From Streptomyces bacillaris (GTDB lineage: Bacteria; Actinomycetota; Actinomycetes; Streptomycetales; Streptomycetaceae): a stretch of DNA of 64,000 nt. The notes below the pieces were generated by a model that was not told the origin of the DNA, did not search any database, and saw only the letters and a program-made list of their open reading frames with translations. Positions 8,907 to 18,023 of the stretch are shown one piece after another. Positions within the stretch are counted from its first letter, which is position 1. Each line of letters begins with the position of its first letter. A program made the position numbers and the translations under genes. The stretch spans positions 5,084,001 to 5,148,000 of the forward strand of contig NZ_CP029378.1 of the NCBI RefSeq assembly GCF_003268675.1, read 5' to 3'.

Positions 8907-9546
8907 GGATCCCCCTCGGGATGGTCAGCCGTCCCAGCAGGACGTACGCGGCGTCGAAGAGCAGGGCGAGCACGACGATGCCGAGCGTGCCCGCCAGGAC
9001 CTGGTTGATGGCGTTGGCGCTGCCCAGCGAGGCGATGCCCCGGAAGATCTCGTTGCCGAGGCCGGGCCCGGAGGCGTACGCGGCGATGGCGGCGATCCCC
9101 ATCAGCATCTGGGTGGAGACCCGGATACCGGTCAGGATCGGCGGCCAGGCGAGCGGCAGCTCCACCCGGCAGAGCCGGGCCGTCCGGGACATCCCGATGC
9201 CCGTCGCCGCGTCCACCAGCGCCGGGTCCACGCCGCGCAGCCCCACGATGGAGTTCCGGACGATGGGCAGCAGCCCGTACAGCGTCAGGGTGATCACCGT
9301 CGGCGCCACCCCGAGCCCCACCAGCGGGATCAGCAGACCGATCGCGGCCAGCGACGGGATGGTGAGGATCGTCGCCGTGGAGGTGATGGCCAGCGAGCCG
9401 CCCCAGCCGCTGCGGTAGCTCACCACCCCGATGACCACGCCCAGCACGGTGGCGATCACCATGCACTGGAAGACCGCGCTGACGTGCTGGAACGCGTCCG
9501 TGAGGAGCTGCTGGTGGCGGGTGATCAGATACTCCCAGAAGCTCAC
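8899..9546 (-). CDS. Betaine-type ABC transporter permease (first gene of operon)
   Basis: 215 residues, starting MSFWEYLITRHQQLLTDAFQHV, with about five membrane helices and the EAA-like loop DAATGIGMSRTARLCRVELPLAWPPILTG. It lacks the cytoplasmic tail of the second permease. It heads an operon of permease, ATPase, permease and binding protein joined by overlaps of 8, 4 and 4 bases, so stoichiometric expression is expected. Osmotic control is usual for this family, but no operator is recognised here. Confidence 0.9.
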   Translation of the reverse strand: MSFWEYLITRHQQLLTDAFQHVSAVFQCMVIATVLGVVIGVVSYRSGWGGSLAITSTATILTIPSLAAIGLLIPLVGLGVAPTVITLTLYGLLPIVRNSIVGLRGVDPALVDAATGIGMSRTARLCRVELPLAWPPILTGIRVSTQMLMGIAAIAAYASGPGLGNEIFRGIASLGSANAINQVLAGTLGIVVLALLFDAAYVLLGRLTIPRGIRA

Positions 9547-9630
9547 ACGGCACTCCTTCGGCTCGGTCGGCGCTCGGGTTCGCCTCGGTCGGCGCTTCCC
9601 CGGACCGTCCCCTGCCCGGATTTCCCCGGC

Positions 9631-10104
9631 TCAGACGGTGTCCTGGGCCGCCTGTTCCACCAGCGGGATGATCCGCAGCGGAACCGGGTTCTCCATCACG
9701 ATCGCCGTGGAGGCCCGGACGATGCCATCAAATCCGACAACCCGGTCGATCACCCGCTGGAGATCGGCGTTCGAGCGGGCGACGAGCCGGCAGAGCATGT
9801 CCCCGTGACCGGTGGTCGTGTGCAGCTCCAGCACCTCCGGTACGCCGCCCAAGTGGGCCCGTACGTCGGCTCCTTGGCCCTGCTTGATCTCCAGCGTGGC
9901 GAACGCGGTGACCGGATAGCCGAGCGCCGCCGGATCGACGTCCGGGCCGAAACCGCGGATGACGCCATTCGACTGAAGGCGGTCCAGCCGCGCCTGCACG
10001 GTCCCGCGCGCCACGCCGAGCCGCCGGGATGCTTCGAGGACGCCGATGCGCGGCTCGCGTGCCAGCAGCACGATGAGCCGGCCGTCCAGATGATCGATCG
10101 CCAT
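9631..10104 (-). CDS. Lrp/AsnC family transcriptional regulator
   Basis: 157 residues. An N-terminal helix-turn-helix (HLDGRLIVLLAREPRIGVLEASRRLGVARGTVQARLDRL) is followed by the RAM ligand-binding domain (VTAFATLEIKQ... HTTTGHGDMLCRLVARS). It is transcribed divergently from hpd (4-hydroxyphenylpyruvate dioxygenase) across a 121-base gap, so an amino-acid-responsive control of tyrosine breakdown is the likely job. The gap contains a symmetric site (10180-10197) that it could bind. Confidence 0.88.
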   Translation of the reverse strand: MAIDHLDGRLIVLLAREPRIGVLEASRRLGVARGTVQARLDRLQSNGVIRGFGPDVDPAALGYPVTAFATLEIKQGQGADVRAHLGGVPEVLELHTTTGHGDMLCRLVARSNADLQRVIDRVVGFDGIVRASTAIVMENPVPLRIIPLVEQAAQDTV

Positions 10105-10179
10105 GGCCCGCCTCCGGTGGTCAGCCTGTACAGATAGTCCGGCCATCATGGCGATCCACTGCACACATTGACCAGTGAA

Positions 10180-10197
10180 TGCGCAAACTATTGCGCA
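10180..10197. promoter_or_regulatory. Palindromic site between lrp-type gene and hpd
   Basis: TGCGCAA-ACTA-TTGCGCA is a perfect 7-bp inverted repeat with a 4-base AT-rich centre, lying 29 bases before the hpd start and inside the divergent promoter region. TTGACC at 10169-10174 could be a -35 box for hpd, which would place the palindrome over the core promoter. A likely binding site for the divergent Lrp-type regulator; not tested. Confidence 0.5.
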
Positions 10198-10225
10198 CCT
10201 TGCGATGCGGGGAGAGCCTTCGAAC

Positions 10226-11371
10226 ATGACTGAGACTCTGCACACCAGCCCTGACACCGCCGCGCAGGCCGACCGCTTCCCGGTGAAGGGAATGGACGCG
10301 GTCGTCTTCGCCGTGGGCAACGCCAAGCAGGCCGCCCACTACTACTCGACCGCCTTCGGCATGAAACTGGTCGCCTACTCCGGACCGGAGAACGGCACCC
10401 GCGAGACCGCGAGCTACGTCCTCACCAACGGCGCCGCCCGCTTCGTCTTCACCTCCGTGATCAAGGCATCCACCGAGTGGGGCACCTTCCTCTCCGACCA
10501 CGTCGCCGCCCACGGCGACGGCGTCATCGACCTCGCCATCGAGGTCCCGGACGCCCGGGCCGCCTACGCGTACGCCGTCGAGCACGGCGCCCGGGGCATC
10601 ACCGAGCCGCACGAGGTCAAGGACGAGCACGGCACCGTCGTCCTCGCCGCCATCGCCACGTACGGCAAGACCCGTCACACCCTGGTCGAGCGCTCCGGCT
10701 ACGACGGCCCCTACCTCCCCGGTTACGCCGCCGCCGCCCCGATCGTCGAGCCGCCGGCCAAGCGCACCTTCCAGGCCATCGACCACTGCGTCGGCAACGT
10801 CGAGCTGGGCCGGATGAACGAGTGGGTCGGCTTCTACAACGAGGTCATGGGCTTCACCAACATGAAGGAGTTCGTGGGCGACGACATCGCCACCGAGTAC
10901 TCCGCCCTCATGTCGAAGGTCGTCGCGGACGGCACGCTGAAGGTGAAGTTCCCGATCAACGAGCCGGCGATCGCGAAGAAGAAGTCGCAGATCGACGAGT
11001 ACCTGGAGTTCTACGGCGGCGCCGGCGTCCAGCACATCGCGCTCGCCACCAACGACATCGTCGCCACGGTCCGCTCGATGCGCGCGGCCGGTGTGCAGTT
11101 CCTGGACACCCCCGACTCGTACTACGACACCCTCGGCGAGTGGGCCGGTGAGACCCGGGTGCCGGTCGAGATCCTGCGCGAGCTGAAGATCCTGGTCGAC
11201 CGCGACGAGGACGGCTACCTGCTGCAGATCTTCACCAAGCCGGTCCAGGACCGCCCGACCGTCTTCTTCGAGATGATCGAGCGCCACGGCTCCATGGGCT
11301 TCGGCAAGGGCAACTTCAAGGCCCTCTTCGAGGCCATCGAGCGCGAGCAGGAGAAGCGCGGCAACCTCTGA
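10226..11371 (+). CDS. hpd: 4-hydroxyphenylpyruvate dioxygenase
   Basis: 381 residues from ATG 10226, full length for the family. It converts 4-hydroxyphenylpyruvate to homogentisate in tyrosine catabolism, using non-haem iron. Two vicinal-oxygen-chelate repeats are visible. The iron ligands fit His in FQAIDHCVGNVELG, His in VQHIALATND and the Glu in FFEMIERHGSMGFGKGNFKALFEAIE. The C-terminal segment QIFTKPVQDRPTVFFEMIER is a family hallmark. It is preceded by a divergent Lrp regulator and followed by a strong terminator. Homogentisate can also feed a brown pigment in streptomycetes. Confidence 0.96.
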   Translation: MTETLHTSPDTAAQADRFPVKGMDAVVFAVGNAKQAAHYYSTAFGMKLVAYSGPENGTRETASYVLTNGAARFVFTSVIKASTEWGTFLSDHVAAHGDGVIDLAIEVPDARAAYAYAVEHGARGITEPHEVKDEHGTVVLAAIATYGKTRHTLVERSGYDGPYLPGYAAAAPIVEPPAKRTFQAIDHCVGNVELGRMNEWVGFYNEVMGFTNMKEFVGDDIATEYSALMSKVVADGTLKVKFPINEPAIAKKKSQIDEYLEFYGGAGVQHIALATNDIVATVRSMRAAGVQFLDTPDSYYDTLGEWAGETRVPVEILRELKILVDRDEDGYLLQIFTKPVQDRPTVFFEMIERHGSMGFGKGNFKALFEAIEREQEKRGNL

Positions 11372-11388
11372 GCCGTACGTATCCCTCA

Positions 11389-11429
11389 CACGACCGCGGT
11401 CCGGGGCAGCACCCCGGACCGCGGTCGTG
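11389..11429 (+). terminator. Strong hairpin terminator after hpd
   Basis: Perfect 18-bp arms (11389-11406 and 11412-11429) with a 5-base loop CAGCA, 18 bases after the hpd stop. There is no U tract, as is common in Streptomyces. Being symmetric, it could also end transcripts from the convergent TPR gene. Confidence 0.85.
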
Positions 11430-11450
11430 CACAGCGACGGACAGCCGTGT

Positions 11451-13028
11451 TCAGCGGGCCGTGGCCCCGGGTCCGCCCGGCGGCGGATCGCCCAGGGCCT
11501 CCAGCGCCTCCCGGGCCTTCGGCGCGTCCAGCGGCGAGAACGCCGGGTTGGTGCGCAGCGCCTCCTCCAGATGGCGGCGGGCCGCGCCGTGCTCGCCCAG
11601 CTGCCGTTCGATCACGCCCAGGTGGTACGCGTACGAGGCGTTCCGCACCCCCGTGTCCACCGCCTGGCGCGCGTACGTCAGCCCCTCCTCCGACTGCCCC
11701 GTCCGGTGCAGCGCCCACCCCAGCGCGTCCGCCACCGCCGCACTGCGGTGCTGCTTCTTCCACTGGGCGCGCAGCAGCTCCACCGCCACGGCCGGGTCCC
11801 CGTGCTCGCTCTCGTACCGGGCCCGGAGCACCGACTCGTCCACCCCGGCCGCCCTCGACTGCGCCAGCAGCTTCTCCAGCTCGGCGTACTGGCTCCGGGC
11901 GTCCCCGTCGAGCCCGAGGGACGCGTACAGCTCGCCCAGTTCGAGGGCGTACAGCGGGCGCGGCAGCTTGGTGAGCGCGCTCTGGTACGCGGCCAGCGCC
12001 TCGTCCGTGCGGTTCAGCGCGGCCAGCGCCCGGGCCTTGCCCGCCAGGGACGCGTGGTGGCCGGGGTCCGTCCGCAGGGCCGCGTCGAACTGGGCCACCG
12101 CCTCCTCCGGCTCGCCCCGCTCCCAGGCCAGCTCGCCGAGCCGGTGCAGCGCCTCGGCCTTCTCGGCGGGGGTCGTCGCCCGGTCGGCGGCCTCCCGGGC
12201 GGTGGCCAGGGCGTCCTCGCGCCAGCCCTGGCTGCGGTAGAGGTCGGCGGTCCGGGCCAGCGCGGGGACGCCCTTGCGCAGCTCCCCGAACTTCTCCGTC
12301 GCCTCGGTCGCCGCCTTCCGGTCCCCGAGCCCGGTGTACGCGTCGATGAGGACCGGATAGACCCGCCAGGTCTTCGGCTCCTGCTTCCGTACGGTCTCGC
12401 CCCACCGCTTCGCCGCCAGGAAGTCCTGCCGGGCGTTGGCCAGGGCCGCCATCCCCACCCACGCCTCACCGTTGCCCCGCTCACCCGGCTGCGCCGCCAG
12501 CGACCGCTTCAGCGCCTCCTCGGCGCGCCCGTAGTACGCCGCGTCCGCCGAGCGCCGCCCCCACTCCACGTACGCCGAACCGAGCGTCGCCCACGAGTGC
12601 GCGTCCTGCGGGTGGGACTCCACCCACTGCTGCCGGTCCCCGATCAGGGCGGTCAGGTCCGAGAGGGAGGCGGGGGAGCCCGCGGTCGCCGCCGCCTCGG
12701 CCCGCTCCACCGGCCCCGGCTCCTTCGCCGCGTCCCGCCCCCGGTCCGGCACGGCCACGAGCGCCCCGGCCAGCAGCACCCCCGCCGCCACCGCCCCGAA
12801 CGCGGCCCGGCGCAGGGTCGTCCGCAGGGTGGGAGGGGGCGGCGGTACGGCGGTGGCGCCTTCGGCGGGCAGCACGGAGGGGTCTTCGCCGGGCGTCGCG
12901 TCGGGTTCGCGGCCGGGTGTGGCGGGCTCGTGGCCGGGCGTCGCGTCGGGTGCGGCTTCGGACCGCGCGCGGCGGTCGTGCGGGGACGGTCCGGGCGTCC
13001 GGCGGGACTCGGGATCCTGCTGGGGCAT
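11451..13028 (-). CDS. TPR-repeat membrane protein
   Basis: About 525 residues. ATG 13028 is preferred because GAGGG lies upstream at workable distance; ATG 13037 or GTG 13046 are also in frame. A Pro-, Glu- and Arg-rich cytoplasmic segment is followed by one membrane helix (AFGAVAAGVLLAGALVAV). After that comes an extracytoplasmic array of tetratricopeptide repeats (AEEALKRSLAAQPGE..., EEAVAQFDAALRTDPGHHASLAG..., GEHGAARRHLEEALRTNPAFS). TPR arrays are protein-interaction scaffolds; the partner is unknown. It is divergent from the FAD oxidase gene. Confidence 0.8.
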   Translation of the reverse strand: MPQQDPESRRTPGPSPHDRRARSEAAPDATPGHEPATPGREPDATPGEDPSVLPAEGATAVPPPPPTLRTTLRRAAFGAVAAGVLLAGALVAVPDRGRDAAKEPGPVERAEAAATAGSPASLSDLTALIGDRQQWVESHPQDAHSWATLGSAYVEWGRRSADAAYYGRAEEALKRSLAAQPGERGNGEAWVGMAALANARQDFLAAKRWGETVRKQEPKTWRVYPVLIDAYTGLGDRKAATEATEKFGELRKGVPALARTADLYRSQGWREDALATAREAADRATTPAEKAEALHRLGELAWERGEPEEAVAQFDAALRTDPGHHASLAGKARALAALNRTDEALAAYQSALTKLPRPLYALELGELYASLGLDGDARSQYAELEKLLAQSRAAGVDESVLRARYESEHGDPAVAVELLRAQWKKQHRSAAVADALGWALHRTGQSEEGLTYARQAVDTGVRNASYAYHLGVIERQLGEHGAARRHLEEALRTNPAFSPLDAPKAREALEALGDPPPGGPGATAR

Positions 13029-13134
13029 GACATCCATGACCCTCACTGTGCGTCAGTCATACGAGCACACCGCGTTCTGGGATCGCCGCCGCCGACGGGT
13101 TCACACCATTGGCCCCGGGTGTCACGCTTGGATC

Positions 13135-14502
13135 ATGAGCGATCTTCTCGAACGCCTGCGCACCGGCCTTCCGCCCGAGGCCCTGATCACCGACCCGGAC
13201 GTCACCGCGTCCTACGCCCACGACATGGCGAGCTTCTGCGCGGCCGGCACCCCGGCCGTCGTCGTGCTCCCGCGCACGGTCGAGCAGGTCCAGCACGTCA
13301 TGCGCACCGCCACCGCGCTCCGCGTCCCGGTCGTCCCGCAGGGCGCCCGTACCGGCCTGTCCGGCGCGGCCAACGCCTCGGACGGCTGCATCGTGCTCTC
13401 CCTGGTGAAGATGGACCGGATCCTGGAGATCAGCCCGGTCGACCGGATCGCCGTCGTCGAACCGGGGGTGATCAACGCGGTGCTCTCACGCGCCGTCAAC
13501 GAACACGGGCTGTACTACCCGCCGGACCCCTCCAGCTGGGAGACCTGCACCATCGGCGGCAACATCGGCACGGCCTCCGGCGGCCTGTGCTGCGTGAAGT
13601 ACGGGGTCACCGCCGAGTACGTCCTCGGTCTCGACGTCGTCCTGGCCGACGGGCGGCTCCTCACCACCGGCCGCCGCACGGCCAAGGGGGTCGCCGGCTA
13701 CGACCTCACCCGGCTCCTCGTCGGCTCCGAGGGCAGCCTCGGGATCATCGTCAAGGCCGTCCTCGCCCTCAAACCGCAGCCGCCGCAGCAGCTCGTCCTC
13801 GCCGCCGAGTTCCCCTCCGCGGCCGCCGCCTGTGACGCTGTGTGCCGGATCATGGAGCGCGGTCACACCCCGTCACTCCTCGAACTGATGGACCGTACGA
13901 CCGTGCGTGCCGTCAACAAGCTCGCCTCCATGGGGCTGCCCGAGACCACCGAGGCGCTCCTCCTCTGCGCCTTCGACACCCCCGACCCGGCCGCCGACCT
14001 CGCCGCCGTCGGCGCGCTCTGCACCGCCGCCGGGGCCACCGAAGTGGTCCCCGCCGATAACCCGGCCGAGTCCGAACTCCTCCTCCAGGCCCGCCGGATG
14101 TCGCTCCCCGCGCTGGAGGCCGTGAGGTCCGCCACGATGATCGACGACGTCTGCGTACCGCGTTCGCGGCTCGGCGAAATGCTGGCGGGCACCGCCGCCA
14201 TCGCGGAGGAGTACGGCCTCACCATCGGCGTCTGCTCCCACGCGGGCGACGGCAACACCCATCCCGTCGTCTGCTTCGACCACACCGACCCCGACGAGTC
14301 CCGCCGGGCCCGCGAGTCCTTCGACGCGATCATGGCGCTCGGTCTGGAGCTGGGCGGGACCATCACCGGCGAACACGGCGTGGGCGTCCTCAAGAAGGAG
14401 TGGCTCGCCCGCGAACTGGGCGAGACCGGTATCGCGCTGCAGCGCGGCATCAAGGCCGCCTTCGACCCGCTCGGCCTCCTCAACCCCGGCAAGCTCTTCT
14501 GA
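13135..14502 (+). CDS. FAD-linked oxidase, GlcD/D-lactate dehydrogenase type
   Basis: 455 residues from ATG 13135. The FAD-binding PCMH domain shows PQGARTGLSGAAN and CTIGGNIGTASGG; the C-terminal cap has HAGDGNTHPVVCFD and ends TGEHGVGVLKKEWL... DPLGLLNPGKLF, all hallmarks of glycolate oxidase subunit GlcD and D-2-hydroxyacid dehydrogenases. It oxidises a 2-hydroxy acid to the 2-oxo acid. No GlcE/GlcF partners are adjacent, so a stand-alone D-lactate or D-2-hydroxyacid dehydrogenase is more likely than a glycolate oxidase complex. Confidence 0.9.
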   Translation: MSDLLERLRTGLPPEALITDPDVTASYAHDMASFCAAGTPAVVVLPRTVEQVQHVMRTATALRVPVVPQGARTGLSGAANASDGCIVLSLVKMDRILEISPVDRIAVVEPGVINAVLSRAVNEHGLYYPPDPSSWETCTIGGNIGTASGGLCCVKYGVTAEYVLGLDVVLADGRLLTTGRRTAKGVAGYDLTRLLVGSEGSLGIIVKAVLALKPQPPQQLVLAAEFPSAAAACDAVCRIMERGHTPSLLELMDRTTVRAVNKLASMGLPETTEALLLCAFDTPDPAADLAAVGALCTAAGATEVVPADNPAESELLLQARRMSLPALEAVRSATMIDDVCVPRSRLGEMLAGTAAIAEEYGLTIGVCSHAGDGNTHPVVCFDHTDPDESRRARESFDAIMALGLELGGTITGEHGVGVLKKEWLARELGETGIALQRGIKAAFDPLGLLNPGKLF

Positions 14503-14542
14503 ACCCCGCTCCTCGCGCGGGCCCTCACGTCCCGAGGGGGCC

Positions 14543-15025
14543 TCACGCCTCGCCGTCCTGGGACGACGGCTCGTCCGCCGACCACGGGTCGCTCAGCCAC
14601 AGGTCGTCCGCCGGCAGCGGGGCCAGCAGCTCCGCCAGCCCCTCGTCGATCCCGAGCCGCTCGCCCTCGGTGCCCGGCGGCACGATGCGCAGGGTCCGCT
14701 CCACCCAGGCGGACACGGCGACCGAGGGCACCTCCAGCAGGGCGTTGCCGTCGGGGGAGGTGAGGGCCACGCAGATCACGCTCCGCTTGTCGACCTTCGT
14801 CGGCCAGATCCGCACGTCCCCGTGCCCGCACGGCCGGAAGACCCCTTCCACCAGCAGCTCCCGGGCGAACGTCCAGTGCACGGGCGACTCGGAGCCGATG
14901 TGGAAGGCGATGTGCACGGCGTACGGGTCGTCGGTGCGGTACGTCAGCCGGGCGGGGACCGGGATGGACCGCTCGGGGGACAGGACGAGCTTCAGCTCCA
15001 GCTCACGTTCCACGATGTTCATCAT
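14543..15025 (-). CDS. ssgG: SsgA-like sporulation and cell division protein
   Basis: 160 residues, starting MMNIVERELELKLVLSPERSIPVPARLTYRTDDPYAVHIAF, the diagnostic start of the SsgA-like proteins found only in sporulating actinomycetes. These proteins steer septum placement and spore maturation, partly through FtsZ recruitment. The family core WTFARELLVEGVFRPCGHGDVRIWP is intact, followed by an acidic C-terminal tail. The symbol ssgG rests on gene order near hpd remembered from S. coelicolor, not on a sequence comparison, so it is less certain than the family. Confidence 0.88.
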   Translation of the reverse strand: MMNIVERELELKLVLSPERSIPVPARLTYRTDDPYAVHIAFHIGSESPVHWTFARELLVEGVFRPCGHGDVRIWPTKVDKRSVICVALTSPDGNALLEVPSVAVSAWVERTLRIVPPGTEGERLGIDEGLAELLAPLPADDLWLSDPWSADEPSSQDGEA

Positions 15026-15274
15026 GAGAATGCACGACCTTCCGGTGCTCCTGGGACGGTCCCGCTGACCGTCCCGCACAAGGAGAGAGCGCCCTCCCCG
15101 CCACCTATTACGCGACTTCTCAAAAAAACTTCGATCGGTTTCGGAAGTGGTCCCAAAGAGGCGGACCGGCCCGGGGGTACGTGGCGGTCTGATAGATGTG
15201 GACCCTTGTATGGAGGCCGTCCGCCCTCCCGGCGCCGAACGGCCTGAGGCCTCGAAGAGATACGGGACCCGCTG

Positions 15275-16795
15275 ATGAGCGCGCCAACTCCGGCACCCGG
15301 TGACGACAGCCCCCGCGAGGGCTACTACCCCGACCCCTCCATCCCCGGTTACGTCCGGTACTGGAACGGAGCGGCCTGGGTCCCCGGTACGAGTCGGCCC
15401 GCGCCCCAGCAGCCCGCTGCCCCTTCTTCGCCTGCCCCTGCTCCTGTCTCCTCTCCGGCGCCTGCCCCTGCCCCCGCCCCCGCACCGCAGGCCGAGGAGA
15501 CCGGGCCGATCTTCTTCGACGAGGAGGAGGCCGGAGGCGCGGCTTCCTCCGGTGCCGGTGCCGGTGCCGGGTCCGTCTGGCAGGCGGACTCCGCGCGCCA
15601 GAGCGGCTTCGGCGGTCCGGTGGACCGCCCGGTCGCGTGGGGCGGTCCGGCGCCGGAGCCCGCTCACGACCCGAGGGCGCCCCTCGCCCAGGACCCGACC
15701 GGCGGCGCGCTGCCGGGGATGCGGGCACCCGAGGAGGAGGCGGGGGCGCGCCCGCCGGCCGAGGGGACGGTCACCATCCGCGCGACGGGCCCGCGGCAGG
15801 AGGCAGCCCTCCCCGCCCCCGCCCCGGCCCCCCAGGAGGCGCCCCAAGGCCTGGTCCAGGGGCCGGTCCAGGGCCCGGTCCAGGTCTCCGCCGCCGCCCC
15901 GGCCCCCGTACCCACCCCGTCCCCGGCACCCGCTCCCGCACCTGCCCCGGCTCCCGCCGCCCCGGCCCCCGAGCCCGTACGCCCGGCGGCCCTGCGCACA
16001 CCGCTCACCCCCGGCCCCGGCGGCGGTTCGGCGTCCTGGGCGCAGCAGGTCCACCAACTGGCCCAGCCCGAACCGCAGCAGCAGACGCCCCAGCCGCAGC
16101 CGCCCCAGCAGCAGGCACCCCAACAGCAACAGCAGGCCCCTCAGCAGAGCCGGCCCCAGCCCCACCCGCTGCCGCAGCAGAACCAGCAGAGCCAGAACCA
16201 CCAGCCCTCCCCCTTCGCGCAGGCCGCCCCCGCGGGCGTCGACCAGCCCGTCGTGCCCTGGAAGCCCCCGGCGGCCGACGATCCCTTCCAGCAGATGGTC
16301 CGGGCCCAGACGGCGGCCCGGCCCGCCGGGCTCGGCAAGCGGTTCGCGGCCCGGCTGGTCGACAACCTGGTGCTCGGCGCGGCCGTCGGCGCGGTGGCCG
16401 TGCCCCTGGCCACCCAGGGGCTGGACCACATCGACCGGAAGATCACCGCGGCCAAGCAGACCGGTGAGACCGTCACCGTCTGGCTGCTGGACTCCACCAC
16501 GGGGGCGTTGCTCGGGGCCCTGCTCGCGGCCTTCCTCGTCCTCGGCTTCCTGCTGGAGGCGCTGCCCACCGCCAAGTGGGGCCGGACGCTCGGGAAGAAG
16601 CTGTTCGGGCTCGACGTACGGGACATCGAGTCCCACGACACGCCCACGGTGGGGGCGGCCCTGCGCCGCTGGCTCGTCTACGGGGTGCTCGGGCTCCTGG
16701 TCATCGGCGTGGCCAATGTGCTCTGGTGCCTGGTCGACCGCCCCTGGCGCCAGTGCTGGCACGACAAGGCGGCCCGTACGTTCGTGGCGGGCTGA
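15275..16795 (+). CDS. RDD family membrane protein with DUF2510 start and low-complexity linker
   Basis: 506 residues. Residues about 12-45 (GYYPDPSIPGYVRYWNGAAWVPGT) form a DUF2510 motif. About 250 residues of Pro/Ala/Gln-rich linker follow, including dipeptide AP runs and glutamine runs (15400-16220). The C-terminal RDD domain (GLGKRFAARLVDNLVLGAAVG... LGKKLFGLDVRD... WRQCWHDKAARTFVAG) has three membrane helices. RDD proteins are putative transporters or membrane scaffolds of unknown specificity. It stands directly before a second, shorter RDD gene, suggesting paralogues. Confidence 0.88.
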   Translation: MSAPTPAPGDDSPREGYYPDPSIPGYVRYWNGAAWVPGTSRPAPQQPAAPSSPAPAPVSSPAPAPAPAPAPQAEETGPIFFDEEEAGGAASSGAGAGAGSVWQADSARQSGFGGPVDRPVAWGGPAPEPAHDPRAPLAQDPTGGALPGMRAPEEEAGARPPAEGTVTIRATGPRQEAALPAPAPAPQEAPQGLVQGPVQGPVQVSAAAPAPVPTPSPAPAPAPAPAPAAPAPEPVRPAALRTPLTPGPGGGSASWAQQVHQLAQPEPQQQTPQPQPPQQQAPQQQQQAPQQSRPQPHPLPQQNQQSQNHQPSPFAQAAPAGVDQPVVPWKPPAADDPFQQMVRAQTAARPAGLGKRFAARLVDNLVLGAAVGAVAVPLATQGLDHIDRKITAAKQTGETVTVWLLDSTTGALLGALLAAFLVLGFLLEALPTAKWGRTLGKKLFGLDVRDIESHDTPTVGAALRRWLVYGVLGLLVIGVANVLWCLVDRPWRQCWHDKAARTFVAG

Positions 16796-16939
16796 GCGGA
16801 GTCGCGGACGCCCGTCCGCTTATCCGAAGAGCTGCCCGGGCGGGCGGCGACACGCCGGGCCGGACCCGTATGCCGCCCCGCTTCCCCCGAACGCCCCCGA
16901 GCCGTTGCGAGCCCCGGTGGCACGGGGTGCACTCCCCCC

Positions 16940-17614
16940 ATGAGCAACGACCAGCCGACGCCCGGCCAGCCGCCCGAGGACGACGATCCGTTCCTCAAGA
17001 AGCCGCAGGAGCCCCCGCCGCCGTCAGACGGTCAGCCGCCGTACGGTCAGCCGCCGTACGGAAGTGCGCCGCCCCCTCCGCCGCCCCCGCCCCCGCCGAA
17101 CGACCCGTACGGCAGCGGCGGGGGTTTCGGGGCTCCTGATCCGCTGGCCGGGATGCCGCCGCTGGCCGAGCCGGGCAAGCGGATCCTGGCGCGGCTGATC
17201 GACTTCCTCATCATCTCGATCCCGCTCTATCTGATCTCGCTGCCCTGGGGCGGGGCGATCGACGTCGACGGGGACGGGGACAACGGGTTCAACGCCGCGT
17301 ACAGCGGGCACCAGTTGCTCTGGTCGCTCATCGGGCTCGCGGTCTACGTCGCGTACGACACGTACTTCACGCACAAGGACGGCCGCACGATCGGCAAGCG
17401 GCTGCTGAAGCTGCGGGTGGCGATGCTCAACGACGGGCGGGTGCCGGACACGAGCGCGGCGCTGATGCGGGCGGTCGTGCTGTGGGCCCCGGCGCTGCTG
17501 TGCTGCCCGTGTCTGTGGTGGCTGATCAACATCGTGCTGATGTTCACGGACAAGCCCTACCGGCAGGCGCTCCAGGACAAGGCGGCCAAGACCGTGGTGG
17601 TCGTGGCCCGTTAG
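16940..17614 (+). CDS. RDD family membrane protein
   Basis: 224 residues. A Pro-rich, Tyr- and Gly-rich N-terminal cytoplasmic segment (residues 1-70) leads into an RDD domain: GKRILARLIDFLIISIPLYLIS, then GRTIGKRLLKLRVAMLNDG and YRQALQDKAAKTVVVVAR. There are three to four predicted membrane helices. A CCPC cysteine cluster sits near the last helix. Function is unknown; it is a tandem relative of the preceding gene and lacks the DUF2510 part. Confidence 0.88.
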   Translation: MSNDQPTPGQPPEDDDPFLKKPQEPPPPSDGQPPYGQPPYGSAPPPPPPPPPPNDPYGSGGGFGAPDPLAGMPPLAEPGKRILARLIDFLIISIPLYLISLPWGGAIDVDGDGDNGFNAAYSGHQLLWSLIGLAVYVAYDTYFTHKDGRTIGKRLLKLRVAMLNDGRVPDTSAALMRAVVLWAPALLCCPCLWWLINIVLMFTDKPYRQALQDKAAKTVVVVAR

Positions 17615-17655
17615 AGCCTGACGTTCGGACCGCGCCGGATCCGGGCATGGCGGCG

Positions 17656-17683
17656 GCCGGGCGGGTGGTCACCCCCGCCCGGC
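17656..17683. terminator. Bidirectional hairpin terminator between convergent genes
   Basis: GCCGGGCGGG (17656-17665) pairs with CCCGCCCGGC (17674-17683) around an 8-base loop. It lies between the stop of the RDD gene and the stop of the convergent small membrane gene, so it can serve both. Confidence 0.65.
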
Positions 17684-17702
17684 TGCCGGGACCGCGGCCG
17701 GC

Positions 17703-18023
17703 TCAGTGGCGCAGCGAGTGCTCGTCCTGCCGGGCGGGGCGGGCGGCCGGGACGCGCTCCTGGGCCCCGAAGGCGTCCGGCAGGTGGTGCGTACGGGTGG
17801 GGGCGCCGGCGGACGCGGTCCGCGGGTGGTGCGGGGCCGGGCGCGGCTGCGGCGCGGGCTGCGGCAGCCGTACGGCCACCAGCAGGCCGAGCGCGAGTCC
17901 GGTGGTGGCCGCGATGGCCACGCCGATCCCCGATTCGGTACCGGAGAGCAGCAGCAGGGCGAGGGTCGTACAGACGACGGTGGCCGAACCGTAGACGAGC
18001 TGTGCGGCGGTCGGACGCGGCAT
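17703..18023 (-). CDS. Small two-helix membrane protein, unknown function
   Basis: 106 residues from ATG 18023 (an upstream in-frame start would add 17). MPRPTAAQLVYGSATVVCTTLALLLLSG and GIGVAIAATTGLALGLLVAV are two membrane helices, followed by a Pro-, Arg- and His-rich soluble tail. I do not recognise a family. It is divergent from the M6 protease gene and convergent with the RDD genes. Confidence 0.6.
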   Translation of the reverse strand: MPRPTAAQLVYGSATVVCTTLALLLLSGTESGIGVAIAATTGLALGLLVAVRLPQPAPQPRPAPHHPRTASAGAPTRTHHLPDAFGAQERVPAARPARQDEHSLRH

